DNA from: Bacteroidota bacterium
Lineage (GTDB): Bacteria > Bacteroidota > Bacteroidia > Chitinophagales > JADJOU01
DNA: 64,000 bases
Reading direction: 5' to 3'
Assembly: GCA_016713645.1 (NCBI GenBank)
Contig: JADJOU010000038.1
Coordinates: 1-64,000, forward strand
The notes under the pieces were generated by a model. That model saw only the letters and a list, made by a program, of their open reading frames with translations. It was not told where the DNA came from and did no database searches. Position 1 is the stretch's first letter; the number at the start of each line of letters is the position of its first letter. Positions 38,791 through 47,277 of the stretch are shown in pieces. Both the position numbers and the translations under genes were made by a program.

Positions 38791-38820
38791 TGTAACATTT
38801 GAATGAGGTCTTCCGTATAA
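38791..38820 (+). promoter_or_regulatory. ECF-sigma-like promoter before unit 2
   Basis: TGTAAC at 38791-38796, 17-base spacer, CGTATAA at 38814-38820. AAC in the -35 and CGT in the -10 are typical of extracytoplasmic-function sigma promoters. Spacing and sequence are the same at 39113-39142. Confidence 0.5.
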
Positions 38821-38821
38821 A

Positions 38822-38886
38822 TAAAGGAAATTAGTTTAATAATAATAATAATTGAAAAAGATCGTTTGGGCAACGATCTTTTTTTA
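38822..38886 (+). ncRNA. sRNA-like unit 2
   Basis: AAGGAAATTAGTTTAATAAT is followed by more AAT repeats and the same stem as unit 1 (AAGATCGTT-TGGGC-AACGATCTT, then T7) at 38855-38886. Predicted RNA about 60 nt with no ORF. No gene lies within 90 bases upstream on this strand, so a terminator for another gene is a less likely explanation here. Confidence 0.45.
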
Positions 38887-39112
38887 TTTGTGGCAAGTCC
38901 TAAGTATTCCTGCGAATGTGTAATTCTGCGTTGGAATTGGGTTAAATGACCTCCAATCCTAAAAAAATGGGTTTGATTATTCCACTTAGGTGTGATTTTT
39001 AGTAGTTGTGCAGGGAATTCCCTTTTTTATTGTAAATAAATGGAAATTAAACACAAGTAAATCAATTGATTAGATTCTATTTTTCACTATTTTTAAAAAA
39101 AATGCGAAACAC

Positions 39113-39142
39113 TGTAACTTTTGGACCAATGCTTGCGTATAA
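39113..39142 (+). promoter_or_regulatory. ECF-sigma-like promoter before unit 3
   Basis: TGTAAC at 39113-39118, 17-base spacer, CGTATAAATA from 39136. The flanking upstream A-run and ATGsGA also match unit 2, so the units are duplicates of each other. Confidence 0.5.
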
Positions 39143-39143
39143 A

Positions 39144-39215
39144 TAGGTAAGTTAGGTTTTAAACAATTAGGTTTAATAGGTAAAAGATCGTTTTGGTAAC
39201 GATCTTTTGTTTTTT
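39144..39215 (+). ncRNA. sRNA-like unit 3
   Basis: GGTAAGTTAGGTTTTAAACA, then the stem AAGATCGTT-TTGGT-AACGATCTT and T-runs (39182-39215). The loop differs slightly from units 1 and 2. The hairpin may also serve as terminator for the convergent pcm gene ending at 39228. Confidence 0.4.
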
Positions 39216-39227
39216 AGGGAAGTCCCA

Positions 39228-39896
39228 TTATTTTTTTTCTAATCCCTCTAGCATGGGAACGAATGCAAAATCACCGAATTTTTCAATTTGATTATTGACT
39301 TCATCGAGCTTGGTGAGTCTTATCATGACTTGCTGTGCGTTTTTTGTCTCAAGCGGGATGACCATGATACCGCCAATTTTCAATTGTTTGACTAAAGTGT
39401 CCGGAATAGTAGGAGCGGCGCAGGTGATGATGATTTTATCGAAAGGCGCATAGGTGGGAAGGCCTTCAAATCCATCTTTGAAAAACATTTTGATTTTTGT
39501 TGCGAATCCCAGATGTTCAATAATTTTAGAAGTCTTGTCATATAGCGGTTTTTGGCGCTCCAAAGTGAAGACTTTTGCGCCCATGGCAGCCAGTACGCAG
39601 GCTTGGTAACCACTTCCCGTGCCTATTTCGAGCACTTTTTCGCGGGGATTTATTTGCAAAAGTTCTGTTTGAAAGGCAACGGTATAAGGCTGAGAGATGG
39701 TCTGACCAGAGCCTATCTGAAGTGCTTTGTCTTCGTAGGCCATATTCGTAAAAGCGCTATCAAGGAAGATATGTCTCGGAATTGAATTGATTGCGCTCAA
39801 TACCGATTCATCCTTGATTTTTTTCTCTTTTAAAAGTTGAATCAATTGATTTCTAAGGCCTATTGTCAAACTGCTATCCTTCTGGAACATGTACAA
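39228..39896 (-). CDS. pcm: Protein-L-isoaspartate O-methyltransferase
   Basis: 222 residues. It repairs isoaspartyl residues using S-adenosylmethionine. Seen: IPRHIFLDSAFTNMAYEDKA, the family signature GQTISQPYTVAFQTELL, SAM-binding VLEIGTGSGYQACVLAAM, and FKDGFEGLPTYAPFDKIIIT. A Met three residues downstream is an equally possible start. Transcribed divergently from the phosphohexomutase gene. Confidence 0.96.
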   Translation of the reverse strand: MYMFQKDSSLTIGLRNQLIQLLKEKKIKDESVLSAINSIPRHIFLDSAFTNMAYEDKALQIGSGQTISQPYTVAFQTELLQINPREKVLEIGTGSGYQACVLAAMGAKVFTLERQKPLYDKTSKIIEHLGFATKIKMFFKDGFEGLPTYAPFDKIIITCAAPTIPDTLVKQLKIGGIMVIPLETKNAQQVMIRLTKLDEVNNQIEKFGDFAFVPMLEGLEKK

Positions 39897-40028
39897 TCAA
39901 TTTTTTTGGAAAGATTGCAAGATAGGGATTTATTGAGCAATCTGAGGCAATCTTGCTCATTTTTTTTAGGGCAAAATACGATTCAATCATTGTTTCATTG
40001 CGCTCAGTATAGAGTAAATTATTTTATG

Positions 40029-40036
40029 TAGGTTTG
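40029..40036 (+). promoter_or_regulatory. -7 element before the phosphohexomutase gene
   Basis: TAGGTTTG matches TAnnTTTG, 19 bases before the ATG. The -33 element is not evident at normal spacing. Confidence 0.45.
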
Positions 40037-40054
40037 CCGCTTTAAAAATATACT

Positions 40055-41458
40055 ATGTATCAAATCAAATTTGGAACGGATGGATGGAGAGCAATCATTG
40101 CTGATGATTATACGGTGGAGAATGTCGCTCGGGTGGCAGACGCCACAGCGAGATGGGTGAAAGCTCAATCTGCCAATCCTTCCATTGTATTGGGGTATGA
40201 CTGTCGATTTGGAGGTAAATTATTCGCAGAGACGACGATTAAAATGATGTATGCACATGGTGTCAAAGTTTTTTATGACGCGATGTATTGCACGACGCCT
40301 ATGATATCGCTTGCTGCTGTGAGACTTCAAACAGTCGCTGGGGTGATTATCACGGCATCTCACAATCCACCGACCTATAATGGATTTAAATTGAAGTCTG
40401 GATTTGGTGGTCCTACACCTCCTACTGAAATTGCTAGAGTAGAGTCTTTAATTGAATCGACGGTAGCGATTCCCAAGGTAAGTTTGGAAGAAATTGCAAA
40501 AGCAGGTCTGCTCGAGATGGTCGATTATGAGAAGATGTACCTCGATGAAGTCAATTCGAAATTTGATATTGAGACCATCAAGAAAAGCAAAATGAATATT
40601 GTCTATGATGCAATGTATGGATCAGGACAGCGCATATTTCCAAAATTATTCCCCGACGCAAAATTATTACACTGCGATTACAATCCATCTTTTAAAGGCA
40701 TAGCTCCAGAGCCCGTTCCGAAGAATTTGGAAGAATTATCTACTTATATAAAACAAGCTGGAAATATACATTTTGCGCTAGTCAATGATGGCGATGCAGA
40801 TCGAATTGCGATTTATGATTCAAAGGGAAATTATATTGACGCCCATCACATCATCTTGATGTTGATTCATATCCTACACAAATATAAATCGATGAATGGC
40901 AAAGTGGTGGTGGCTTTCTCGGCTTCACCGAAAATTAAGAAGATGTGCGATGCCTATGGATTGACTTGTGAAATCACGAAAATTGGATTTAAGTATATCG
41001 CTGAGATTATGGTCAATGAGGATGTATTGGTAGGAGGCGAGGAGAGCGGTGGAATCGCTGTGAAGGGCCATATCCCTGAGCGCGACGGCATCTGGGATGG
41101 ATTGGTGGTCCTAGAGCATTTGGCGAAATACAATAAGACGATTGAAGCATTGATTGCAGAAATCTACGAAGTTGTCGGTTCATTTGCCTACCACAGAAAT
41201 GATTTGTATTTGACAGAAGAAAAGAAACAAGCCATATTGAAGAATTGTGAGAGCAATGCCTATCAATCTTTCGGTGGATTGAAAGTGTTGCGCGTGGAGA
41301 CGATTGATGGCTACAAATATTTCTTAGAAAATGAACAAGTAGTCATGATTCGCGCGAGCGGCACTGAACCTTTGCTCCGAGTATATGGTGAGGCCGCCAA
41401 TATGGATTTGGTCAACGCGCTGTTGAAAGCGAGTTGCGCGATGCTTTTGGAAAGTTAA
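40055..41458 (+). CDS. Phosphoglucomutase/phosphomannomutase family protein
   Basis: 467 residues, four-domain alpha-D-phosphohexomutase. The phosphoserine loop is TASHNPPTYNG (S102), metal loop NDGDADRIAI, sugar-binding loop GGEESGG and phosphate-binding loop RASGTEPLLRVYGE. All catalytic elements are present. The GTDGWRAIIADDYT start is the PGM/PMM type; substrate preference (glucose, mannose or glucosamine phosphate) cannot be decided. Converges with the cytochrome c maturation genes. Confidence 0.94.
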   Translation: MYQIKFGTDGWRAIIADDYTVENVARVADATARWVKAQSANPSIVLGYDCRFGGKLFAETTIKMMYAHGVKVFYDAMYCTTPMISLAAVRLQTVAGVIITASHNPPTYNGFKLKSGFGGPTPPTEIARVESLIESTVAIPKVSLEEIAKAGLLEMVDYEKMYLDEVNSKFDIETIKKSKMNIVYDAMYGSGQRIFPKLFPDAKLLHCDYNPSFKGIAPEPVPKNLEELSTYIKQAGNIHFALVNDGDADRIAIYDSKGNYIDAHHIILMLIHILHKYKSMNGKVVVAFSASPKIKKMCDAYGLTCEITKIGFKYIAEIMVNEDVLVGGEESGGIAVKGHIPERDGIWDGLVVLEHLAKYNKTIEALIAEIYEVVGSFAYHRNDLYLTEEKKQAILKNCESNAYQSFGGLKVLRVETIDGYKYFLENEQVVMIRASGTEPLLRVYGEAANMDLVNALLKASCAMLLES

Positions 41459-41560
41459 AAGATGTGAGTTGTAAGATGTGAGTTGTAAGATGTAAGTTGA
41501 AAGTGAAATTACTTTTCTGCACCGAGCAATTTTAATTTTTTACCTTTTAATTTTTAACTT
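41459..41560. repeat. Simple-sequence tract between convergent genes
   Basis: GATGTGAGTTGTAA-type 15-mers in three degenerate copies (41461-41503). A related TTTTTAACTTTTAACTTTTA tract (about 41535-41578) runs into the end of the CcmF gene. Probably slippage-prone sequence; no function seen. Confidence 0.6.
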
Positions 41561-43973
41561 TTAACTTTTAACTTTATTCTTGCGCTTATCCCTCATTCCA
41601 ATTAGGAATCCAGCGACCATGATCAAGCAACCCAGCCAGAGAATATTGATGTGTGGGAATATAATCGCCTTCATGATGATCCAATCATTTTCGGCATTGC
41701 GCTCTAAAATACCCACGGCCAATTTGTTTTTCTCCGCAACGACTTTATCAATTTTCATTAAGACTTGACGTGAATTTGAACTATCTGTCAAACTCAAGAC
41801 GGTGTTATTGCGCATGTCTACGATGTATTCTGGATAGAGGGTGTCTGTGAAAACCTTATCTTCTCCAATCGCTATTTGCGCTTTTAACTTCACAATATTA
41901 TCGGTATTCGGACTGCCCTGAACGAAGATATCTTGAACGACTGCGAAGTGCTTAGAGAGATAAATCGTATCATTTTTAGCGACGACATTCTGTTTGAACC
42001 CGCCGAGGATATCATCATAAGATGGAACGGAATTGATATGGGTAAATACATCTTTATTCCAATAGCGCTTGGTCGATGGATTGGCGTTGATGCGCGTGTT
42101 TTCGCCCTCTTTGATCACCTTGGCTTGAGGGAATAAACTAAAGGTGTCAGAAGGATTGGTTTTGTTTTGATAGAAAACGGTATAGAAGAAGCTCTTGTTT
42201 TGTTCGAAATATCCCTTGTAGGTGACATTGTATTCGCCCATGGATTCAACTTTGTTTTTGACGAGGAGAATATTGGACGATTTTTCTTTATCCCCAAATT
42301 CTTTCCAAAGTCAATACCGGCGAGGTTCATAGAGATGGCTTCTTGCTTGTATTGAGAGACGAGCATGCCCACCATCATCAATCCAAATCCAATATGGGCA
42401 ATGGATGCACCGCCAATTTTATAATTCCCTTTGAGCACTTTGAAGAGATAATATGCATTGCAAATTATCGCCGTGATGGCTGCCCAAAGCAATAACCAAT
42501 AGGAAGAGATGAATTTAAATGAATAGACGTTTTTGATGACAATCTTGTATTTCTGAATGGGATCAATATCGATGGCAAGGTTTATGGCTATGCACAATAC
42601 AAAGCCAATGCCCAAGATGATGGCAATCGATTTAAACACTTCGGATACAGGAGATTTTCGATAGCGGAAGAATTGAATCAAGGCCATTCCCCATCCTAAG
42701 ATGATGCCGACCCAAATTTGAATTTTATTGAAATGATCGACAGGGTCGACAGGTGGTGCAATTTTTTTCTCCAGATTGAAAAGGGTATTCCAAACTGGAA
42801 TTGAAGTTGTATAAGTGATTTGAATCAGCGAGAATAAGAAGATAAGGGTGCCGATAAACATCCAAAATTCACGGGATGTAATTTCTTCCTCCACTTTGTT
42901 TTCTTCAATTCTCGACCAATAATAAGCAATCATCATAAGCGCTGGAACACCAAATAGGGCGAGGAATATCACCAATTGTCCGGTCATGCCGAGGTCTGTA
43001 AATGCATGCACAGATGTATCCCCTAATATGCCACTTCGCGTGAGGAAGGTGGAGTAGAGAATCAATAGAAATTGGAAGATGATCAAGAAGAAAGAAATCT
43101 TCAAACTATGTTTGGTCGCTTTATAGATAAGCATGGTGTGAATACCTGCAACAAGCGTAATCCAAGGAACGAGGGATGCATTTTCAACGGGGTCCCACGC
43201 CCAGAATCCACCGAAGCTCAGTGCTTCATAAGCCCAAGCACCGCCCATCATAATGCCTAAACCGAGGACGCCACCAGAGAACAAAGCCCATGGCAATGCC
43301 TCTTGAATCCATCCGCTAAAGTCTTTTTTGAGCAGGGCTGCAAATGCATAGGTAAATGGGATGAGGGTAGATGCGAATCCCAAGAATAAGACTGGAGGGT
43401 GGATGACCATCCAATAGTTCTGTAAGAGCAAATTGAGTCCATTTCCATCTTTGATGAATTCAAGATAGTTGGGTCTGGACATGATGGGAATCTGCAATTC
43501 ATCGCGCAAAAGGGTAAATGGATTGGCTCCGATTTTATAGTCTAAGACGACAATCCCGATGACCATGGTACCGAGTGCAAATTGAACGAGGGCAACCATT
43601 CCCATGGTCAAACCTTCCCATGAACCCGCTTTTCGAGAGAGGATAATACCTAGAACAGAGTGCCAAAATATCCACAATAAGAAACTGCCCTCTTGACCTT
43701 CCCAAAATGCAGAAATAATGTAGTAAACGGGCAAGTCCAGTGATGTGTGCGCCAGACATAATTGTATTCAAAGCGGTGAAACAACATCATGAAAAACAAG
43801 AGGACAAAAACGCCTAAGATAGAAGCTGCATGAACATAGAATAATTTTCTACCGAGGTTGATCCAATGGTTTGAATCTTCTGTTTTACCATAATAAGAGA
43901 AAAAATAGGAGATGGCTGAAAACAGCGTTGTGCAAAGTGAAAGGACGATTAAAAAAGTGTCCCAAGTTTCCAT
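41561..43973 (-). CDS. ccmF: Cytochrome c biogenesis heme lyase CcmF/CcsA family (two frameshifts)
   Basis: About 805 residues when mended. The start METWDTFLIVLSLCTTLFSA leads into many membrane segments. The WWD-type heme-handling signature is GGFWAWDPVENASLVPWI; nearby are EGSFLLWIFWHSVLGIILS and VIHPPVLFLGF. Breaks lie near 43750 (YNYVWRHTSLDLPVYYIIS when mended) and 42290 (before VESMGEYNVTYKGYFE). The periplasmic C-terminal domain ends with a last membrane helix, INILWLGCLIMVAGFLIG, and a basic tail. It attaches heme to apocytochrome c with CcmE. CcmE lies 117 bases upstream on the same strand. Confidence 0.9.
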
Positions 43974-44089
43974 ACCAAAGGTGTTCGTTGAGGAAATTTG
44001 TATTGCTAAATTGACGAATATAGAGTAGGTTTTGAATCATAGGGTGTGTTTAGGAAGACCTTGTTTTATTGAATGAAGAGACGAATTGA

Positions 44090-44481
44090 TTATGTTTTTT
44101 TCAATTCAATTTTTTCATTCACATATTTAGAAGGACATTTCATCAATATTTTTCAGCAATAAATTCATCGCCTTTGATTTCGCCGGAGACGACAATTTTT
44201 TCTGTCTGTTCGAAACCATCAGGTTTAGACCCGCGGTAGACTACGCGCTGTTCGGTGCCCTCTTGGTCGCGCATATAGAAGACGAATAGATTGGCATCTT
44301 TTTGAGGATTGTATTCTTGGGGTTTTTCTTTGACCAATTCTCCCACGACGTGAAAATCATCTCCTTCATTGGCTCTAGCGCCTGAAAACGATTCATAGGT
44401 GGTATAGTCATTGGATAATAAAACGATGGTTCCAATGGTGATGGCGATGACAATAAGGGAAATTATATGGAGCGGTTTCAT
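44090..44481 (-). CDS. ccmE: Heme chaperone CcmE, CXXXY type (one frameshift)
   Basis: About 130 residues when mended. An N-terminal membrane anchor (MKPLHIISLIVIAITIGTIV) is followed by the OB-fold: FHVVGELVKEKPQEYNP, LFVFYMRDQEGTEQRVVYRG and FEQTEKIVVSGEIKGDEFIA. The open frame stops at 44143, but a one-base shift in AAAAATA at about 44147 gives AEKILMKCPSKYVNEKIE and a stop at 44090. The CPSKY found there is the CXXXY form of the heme-binding motif, which replaces HXXXY in some bacteria and archaea. It carries heme to CcmF, encoded next to it. Confidence 0.85.
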
Positions 44482-44621
44482 CTTTTTCGGTATTCCCGCA
44501 AATGTATTGAATTATTGGCAAATGGGGGGATATGAAAATGGGAATTTAGGGTTTTTAAGGATTAAGGCGAAATTGCATGCAAAGCGCTAGGGGACAAGGG
44601 AATAGTGTGTGTAAATCAATG

Positions 44622-45053
44622 TTGGCGCAAGCATTAGCGAAGCATGAGCGGTGCTTGTGCCGCAATATAAAGGTCGAAATTTATCATCTATTTGATGAGG
44701 TAAAAGTCACAAGCACCGCTCCGCTCATGCTTGCGCCAGCGGCATGTTGAAATGTTCTTTGGCGCAAGCATTAGCGAAGCATGAGCGGTGCTTGTGCCGT
44801 ATTAGAAAGGTCAAAATTTATAATTTATTTTTATGGTGTAAAAGGCACAAGCACCGCTGCGCTAATGCTTGCGCCAAACCAGTAATGATGAGGGAAAAAG
44901 TCACAAGCACCGCTTCGCTCATGTATAAATCACTGTTGGCGCAAGCATTAGCGAAGCATGAGCGGTGCTTGTGCCGCATTAGAAAGGTCGAAATTTATCA
45001 TCTATTTAGTGAAGTAAAAGTCACAAGCACCGCTGCGCTCATGCTTGCGCCAA
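44622..45053. repeat. Cluster of three long inverted repeats plus one half copy
   Basis: Units at 44622-44738, 44759-44877 and 44936-45053 (117-119 bases) start TTGGCGCAAGCATTAGCGAA and end GCTCATGCTTGCGCCA-like. Left and right arms (about 40 and 34 bases) are complementary with a small bulge; the central 40 bases are AT-rich. A right-arm half copy is at 44900-44923. The units are tandem and alternate with short spacers; two are followed by CCAGTAATGATGA. There are no target-site duplications I can see and no ORF. They resemble mobile BIME/REP doublets or tiny MITEs. Confidence 0.85.
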
Positions 45054-45074
45054 ACCAGTAATGATGATGTAAAA

Positions 45075-45109
45075 GCCCCCTAACCCCCGAAAGGGGAATT
45101 GCTGACGCG
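45075..45109. repeat. Dispersed repeat, copy 2 (CCCCCTAACCCCC type)
   Basis: GCCCCCTAACCCCCGAAAGG then GGAATTGCTGACGCG; pairs with the copy at 21056-21090. Here it is not next to a gene end, so a terminator role is not obvious. Confidence 0.7.
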
Positions 45110-45230
45110 TGTTTTTGCATCGTAAATTAATTGGTGGATTTTGGTTTGAACCACATAAGGAATGTAAGTGTACATAATGCATTTCGCTAGGGAACATATA
45201 TTTCTTTCCCTGGCATCGAATCCCAAATTT

Positions 45231-45348
45231 TACTCCTCTCCTTTGGAGAGGGCTGGGGAGAGGATAGCCCGCGTGAGCGACAGAAGCCGGCACTTGCCCG
45301 ATAGCTATCGGAGGCGCATGGCGCGACCCGCAGGGACACGCCCAAATT
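45231..45348. repeat. Composite GC-rich dispersed repeat
   Basis: CCTCTCCTTTGGAGAGGGCT then GGGGAGAGG (45233-45261) is the reverse complement of the word at 9005-9033, with few changes. It is followed by the palindrome CCCGATAGCTATCGG (45297-45311) and GGCGCATGGCGCGACCC. It is far richer in GC than its surroundings. Together with 44482-45230 it fills a 900-base gene-free region. Confidence 0.65.
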
Positions 45349-45379
45349 AGCGCAATTTTTATCAATCTATTGATGAGGT

Positions 45380-45769
45380 TCAAATAAACATCCTCCATTG
45401 AAACCACTTTCTGGTTTTGAGGTAGTCGAGGTCTGATTCGAAATAGTAGGCCTCTTTTTCAAAGCTAATGGCGAAATAGGCCTGTATATGGGATTTTCCT
45501 TTGAACCGATGGATGAGGTATTCAAGCGTGTACAAAACAAAGAAGGGAATAATGAGCAATTCCTTTTGTTGGGCAAAATGAATCTTCTCGTGGTTAATGA
45601 GCATCGATTCACCTTTGAGCGCTTTATCTCGCAGAAAAATAAATGGGAAAATGGCCATGGCTCGGGCAAAATTTCCCGTCAATAAGCGAATAAATATTGG
45701 TGCGACAATGAGCATAGTTGTATATGCAAGATAAGAAAACTTGTTTATTGCAGTAAAGAAATTAACCAT
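45380..45769 (-). CDS. Small membrane protein with an HExxH motif
   Basis: 129 residues. Two or three hydrophobic segments are seen: SYLAYTTMLIVAPIFIRLLT, MAIFPFIFL and ELLIIPFFVLYTLEYLI. Between them lies INHEKIHFAQQKELL, a clear HExxH (HEKIH) zinc-site pattern, and further on AYFAISFEKEAYYFESD, where a Glu could be the third ligand. This order (membrane-embedded HExxH, helix, distant Glu) looks like a minimal metallopeptidase, but I cannot name a family. It overlaps the upstream gene by 25 bases, so translation is probably coupled. Confidence 0.7.
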   Translation of the reverse strand: MVNFFTAINKFSYLAYTTMLIVAPIFIRLLTGNFARAMAIFPFIFLRDKALKGESMLINHEKIHFAQQKELLIIPFFVLYTLEYLIHRFKGKSHIQAYFAISFEKEAYYFESDLDYLKTRKWFQWRMFI

Positions 45770-47115
45770 GCTTTTTCTGCCACCAATTTTTCCTCTTGTA
45801 TTTTTTGAATAAGACTCGTTTTGACGCGATCTTTGTTTTTAATAATCTTCTTTAAATGCGCGATGAAATTGACATTGGAATAGTAGTAATTCGTTTGATT
45901 TTTGTGGCGAATCAAGTAGAGTCTGAAATTTTCTAGGGCTGTATCCATCATCTCATAATCGTCTAATTCGTAGAGGCACTTGAGTTGCAAAACTCGAAAG
46001 GAGCTATTGTTGAGCATATCGATGGGCAAGGTGATGGCGAGGTGTTTTAATGCGCGCGCATAGTCTTTGAGTTCATAGGCGTATCTCGCCCAGAGATAAC
46101 TCGTGGTCTCTTCGCGATGCTCTTCTTTTAAACGACTGGTGGCGTTTTCAATAAATTCTTTGGTCCAGGTGAATTCCTTGAGTCGCAAGGAAACGGCGAT
46201 GATGTTTTTTGCAGCATGCGGAGAAATATGTCCGTGTTCATCTAGAATCAAACCATTCTCAATAGTGATTTTATTGAGTGAAAATAATTGTTGGAAATAA
46301 GCTGCATTTCCGCGATTGATTTGTCGAATGCAGTAATTATTCATCATGAGGAATATCAATTCAAACTCGCTATTATGCTGGATTTCGGCTTGTTGAATCC
46401 ATTGGTGTAATTCGATGAAATAATTCTCACCGCGATATTTCATTAATTGATATACTTTGAACATGCCGTATAACAAGCCATCTTGAGGCATTATAGTATT
46501 TCGAACTCTATCTTCGAGTTCATTGATCAATCCGAAGTCGTATTCGTATTGGTTGATATTGGCGTAGTTGATTGCGCTGCAGACGAGTTTGAATTTTTCA
46601 ATCAAGTATAATTTATCCAATACATCGTTCAACATTTGAAGGTTGGGCTCTTTTGTTCGGTCGTTTAATTGGAGTATTTCATCCATTTTTTCCGTTTCCA
46701 AATAATAGATGGCTTTATAGTCCTGAATGGATTCAATGTGCTGATATTGCTTTGCTAGCTGGGTTTTGGGGCTTTTAAGTTGAATGTTATTTTCTTTGTA
46801 ATGCTTGGCCAATCTCACCTGATCGTCGATGGCATTTCGCTCTGAGGAGGAGAGGATGAATTGGTCGTAGATTTTTTTGAATTGATGGACGATCTGTCTA
46901 TAGGCATTATCATCATAGGGTTCATCGCCGAATGCTGCGCTAAAAATAGCTGCTTTGGTATATGTTTTTTCTTGCTGCTCGTGCTTTAAGTTTGCATATA
47001 ATTGCTGAATTCTTTTATTGTTGGAGAATAATTGAATGTATTGACCGAAGTCACGCCAAGAATTCTGATCTGTAGCATGAATGAGGGAATTAAGTTTGGA
47101 AATCTTGTTTAACAT
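45745..47115 (-). CDS. Helical-repeat protein of unknown function
   Basis: 456 residues from the ATG at 47115 (MLNKISKLNSLIHATDQNSW). An earlier in-frame ATG at 47142 adds nine residues that look untranslated. The sequence is almost all helix, rich in Tyr, Gln and Lys (YRQIVHQFKKIYDQFILSSS, LKDYARALKHLAITLP), resembling degenerate TPR repeats. No signal peptide or membrane segment, so it is probably cytoplasmic. The family is unknown to me. Its end overlaps the start of the HExxH membrane protein gene. Confidence 0.75.
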   Translation of the reverse strand: MLNKISKLNSLIHATDQNSWRDFGQYIQLFSNNKRIQQLYANLKHEQQEKTYTKAAIFSAAFGDEPYDDNAYRQIVHQFKKIYDQFILSSSERNAIDDQVRLAKHYKENNIQLKSPKTQLAKQYQHIESIQDYKAIYYLETEKMDEILQLNDRTKEPNLQMLNDVLDKLYLIEKFKLVCSAINYANINQYEYDFGLINELEDRVRNTIMPQDGLLYGMFKVYQLMKYRGENYFIELHQWIQQAEIQHNSEFELIFLMMNNYCIRQINRGNAAYFQQLFSLNKITIENGLILDEHGHISPHAAKNIIAVSLRLKEFTWTKEFIENATSRLKEEHREETTSYLWARYAYELKDYARALKHLAITLPIDMLNNSSFRVLQLKCLYELDDYEMMDTALENFRLYLIRHKNQTNYYYSNVNFIAHLKKIIKNKDRVKTSLIQKIQEEKLVAEKAWLISLLQ

Positions 47116-47277
47116 AATTATGTATAAAGTATTGAAAAACAATATTGTGATTGCAAAAATACAAATAATATATTTAACAAAAGGAATTAATTGAACTATA
47201 TTTAACTAGGATTTAGTTACATTTTTGTAAGGTGAAATAGGGAGAAGTTCCCAAAAGCCATTTAAAATAGAATCGTC

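Noticed and set aside
44622..45053. CRISPR-like spacing of repeats
   Set aside because: The units are long inverted repeats with related centres, not short direct repeats with unique spacers, and no cas gene is nearby.
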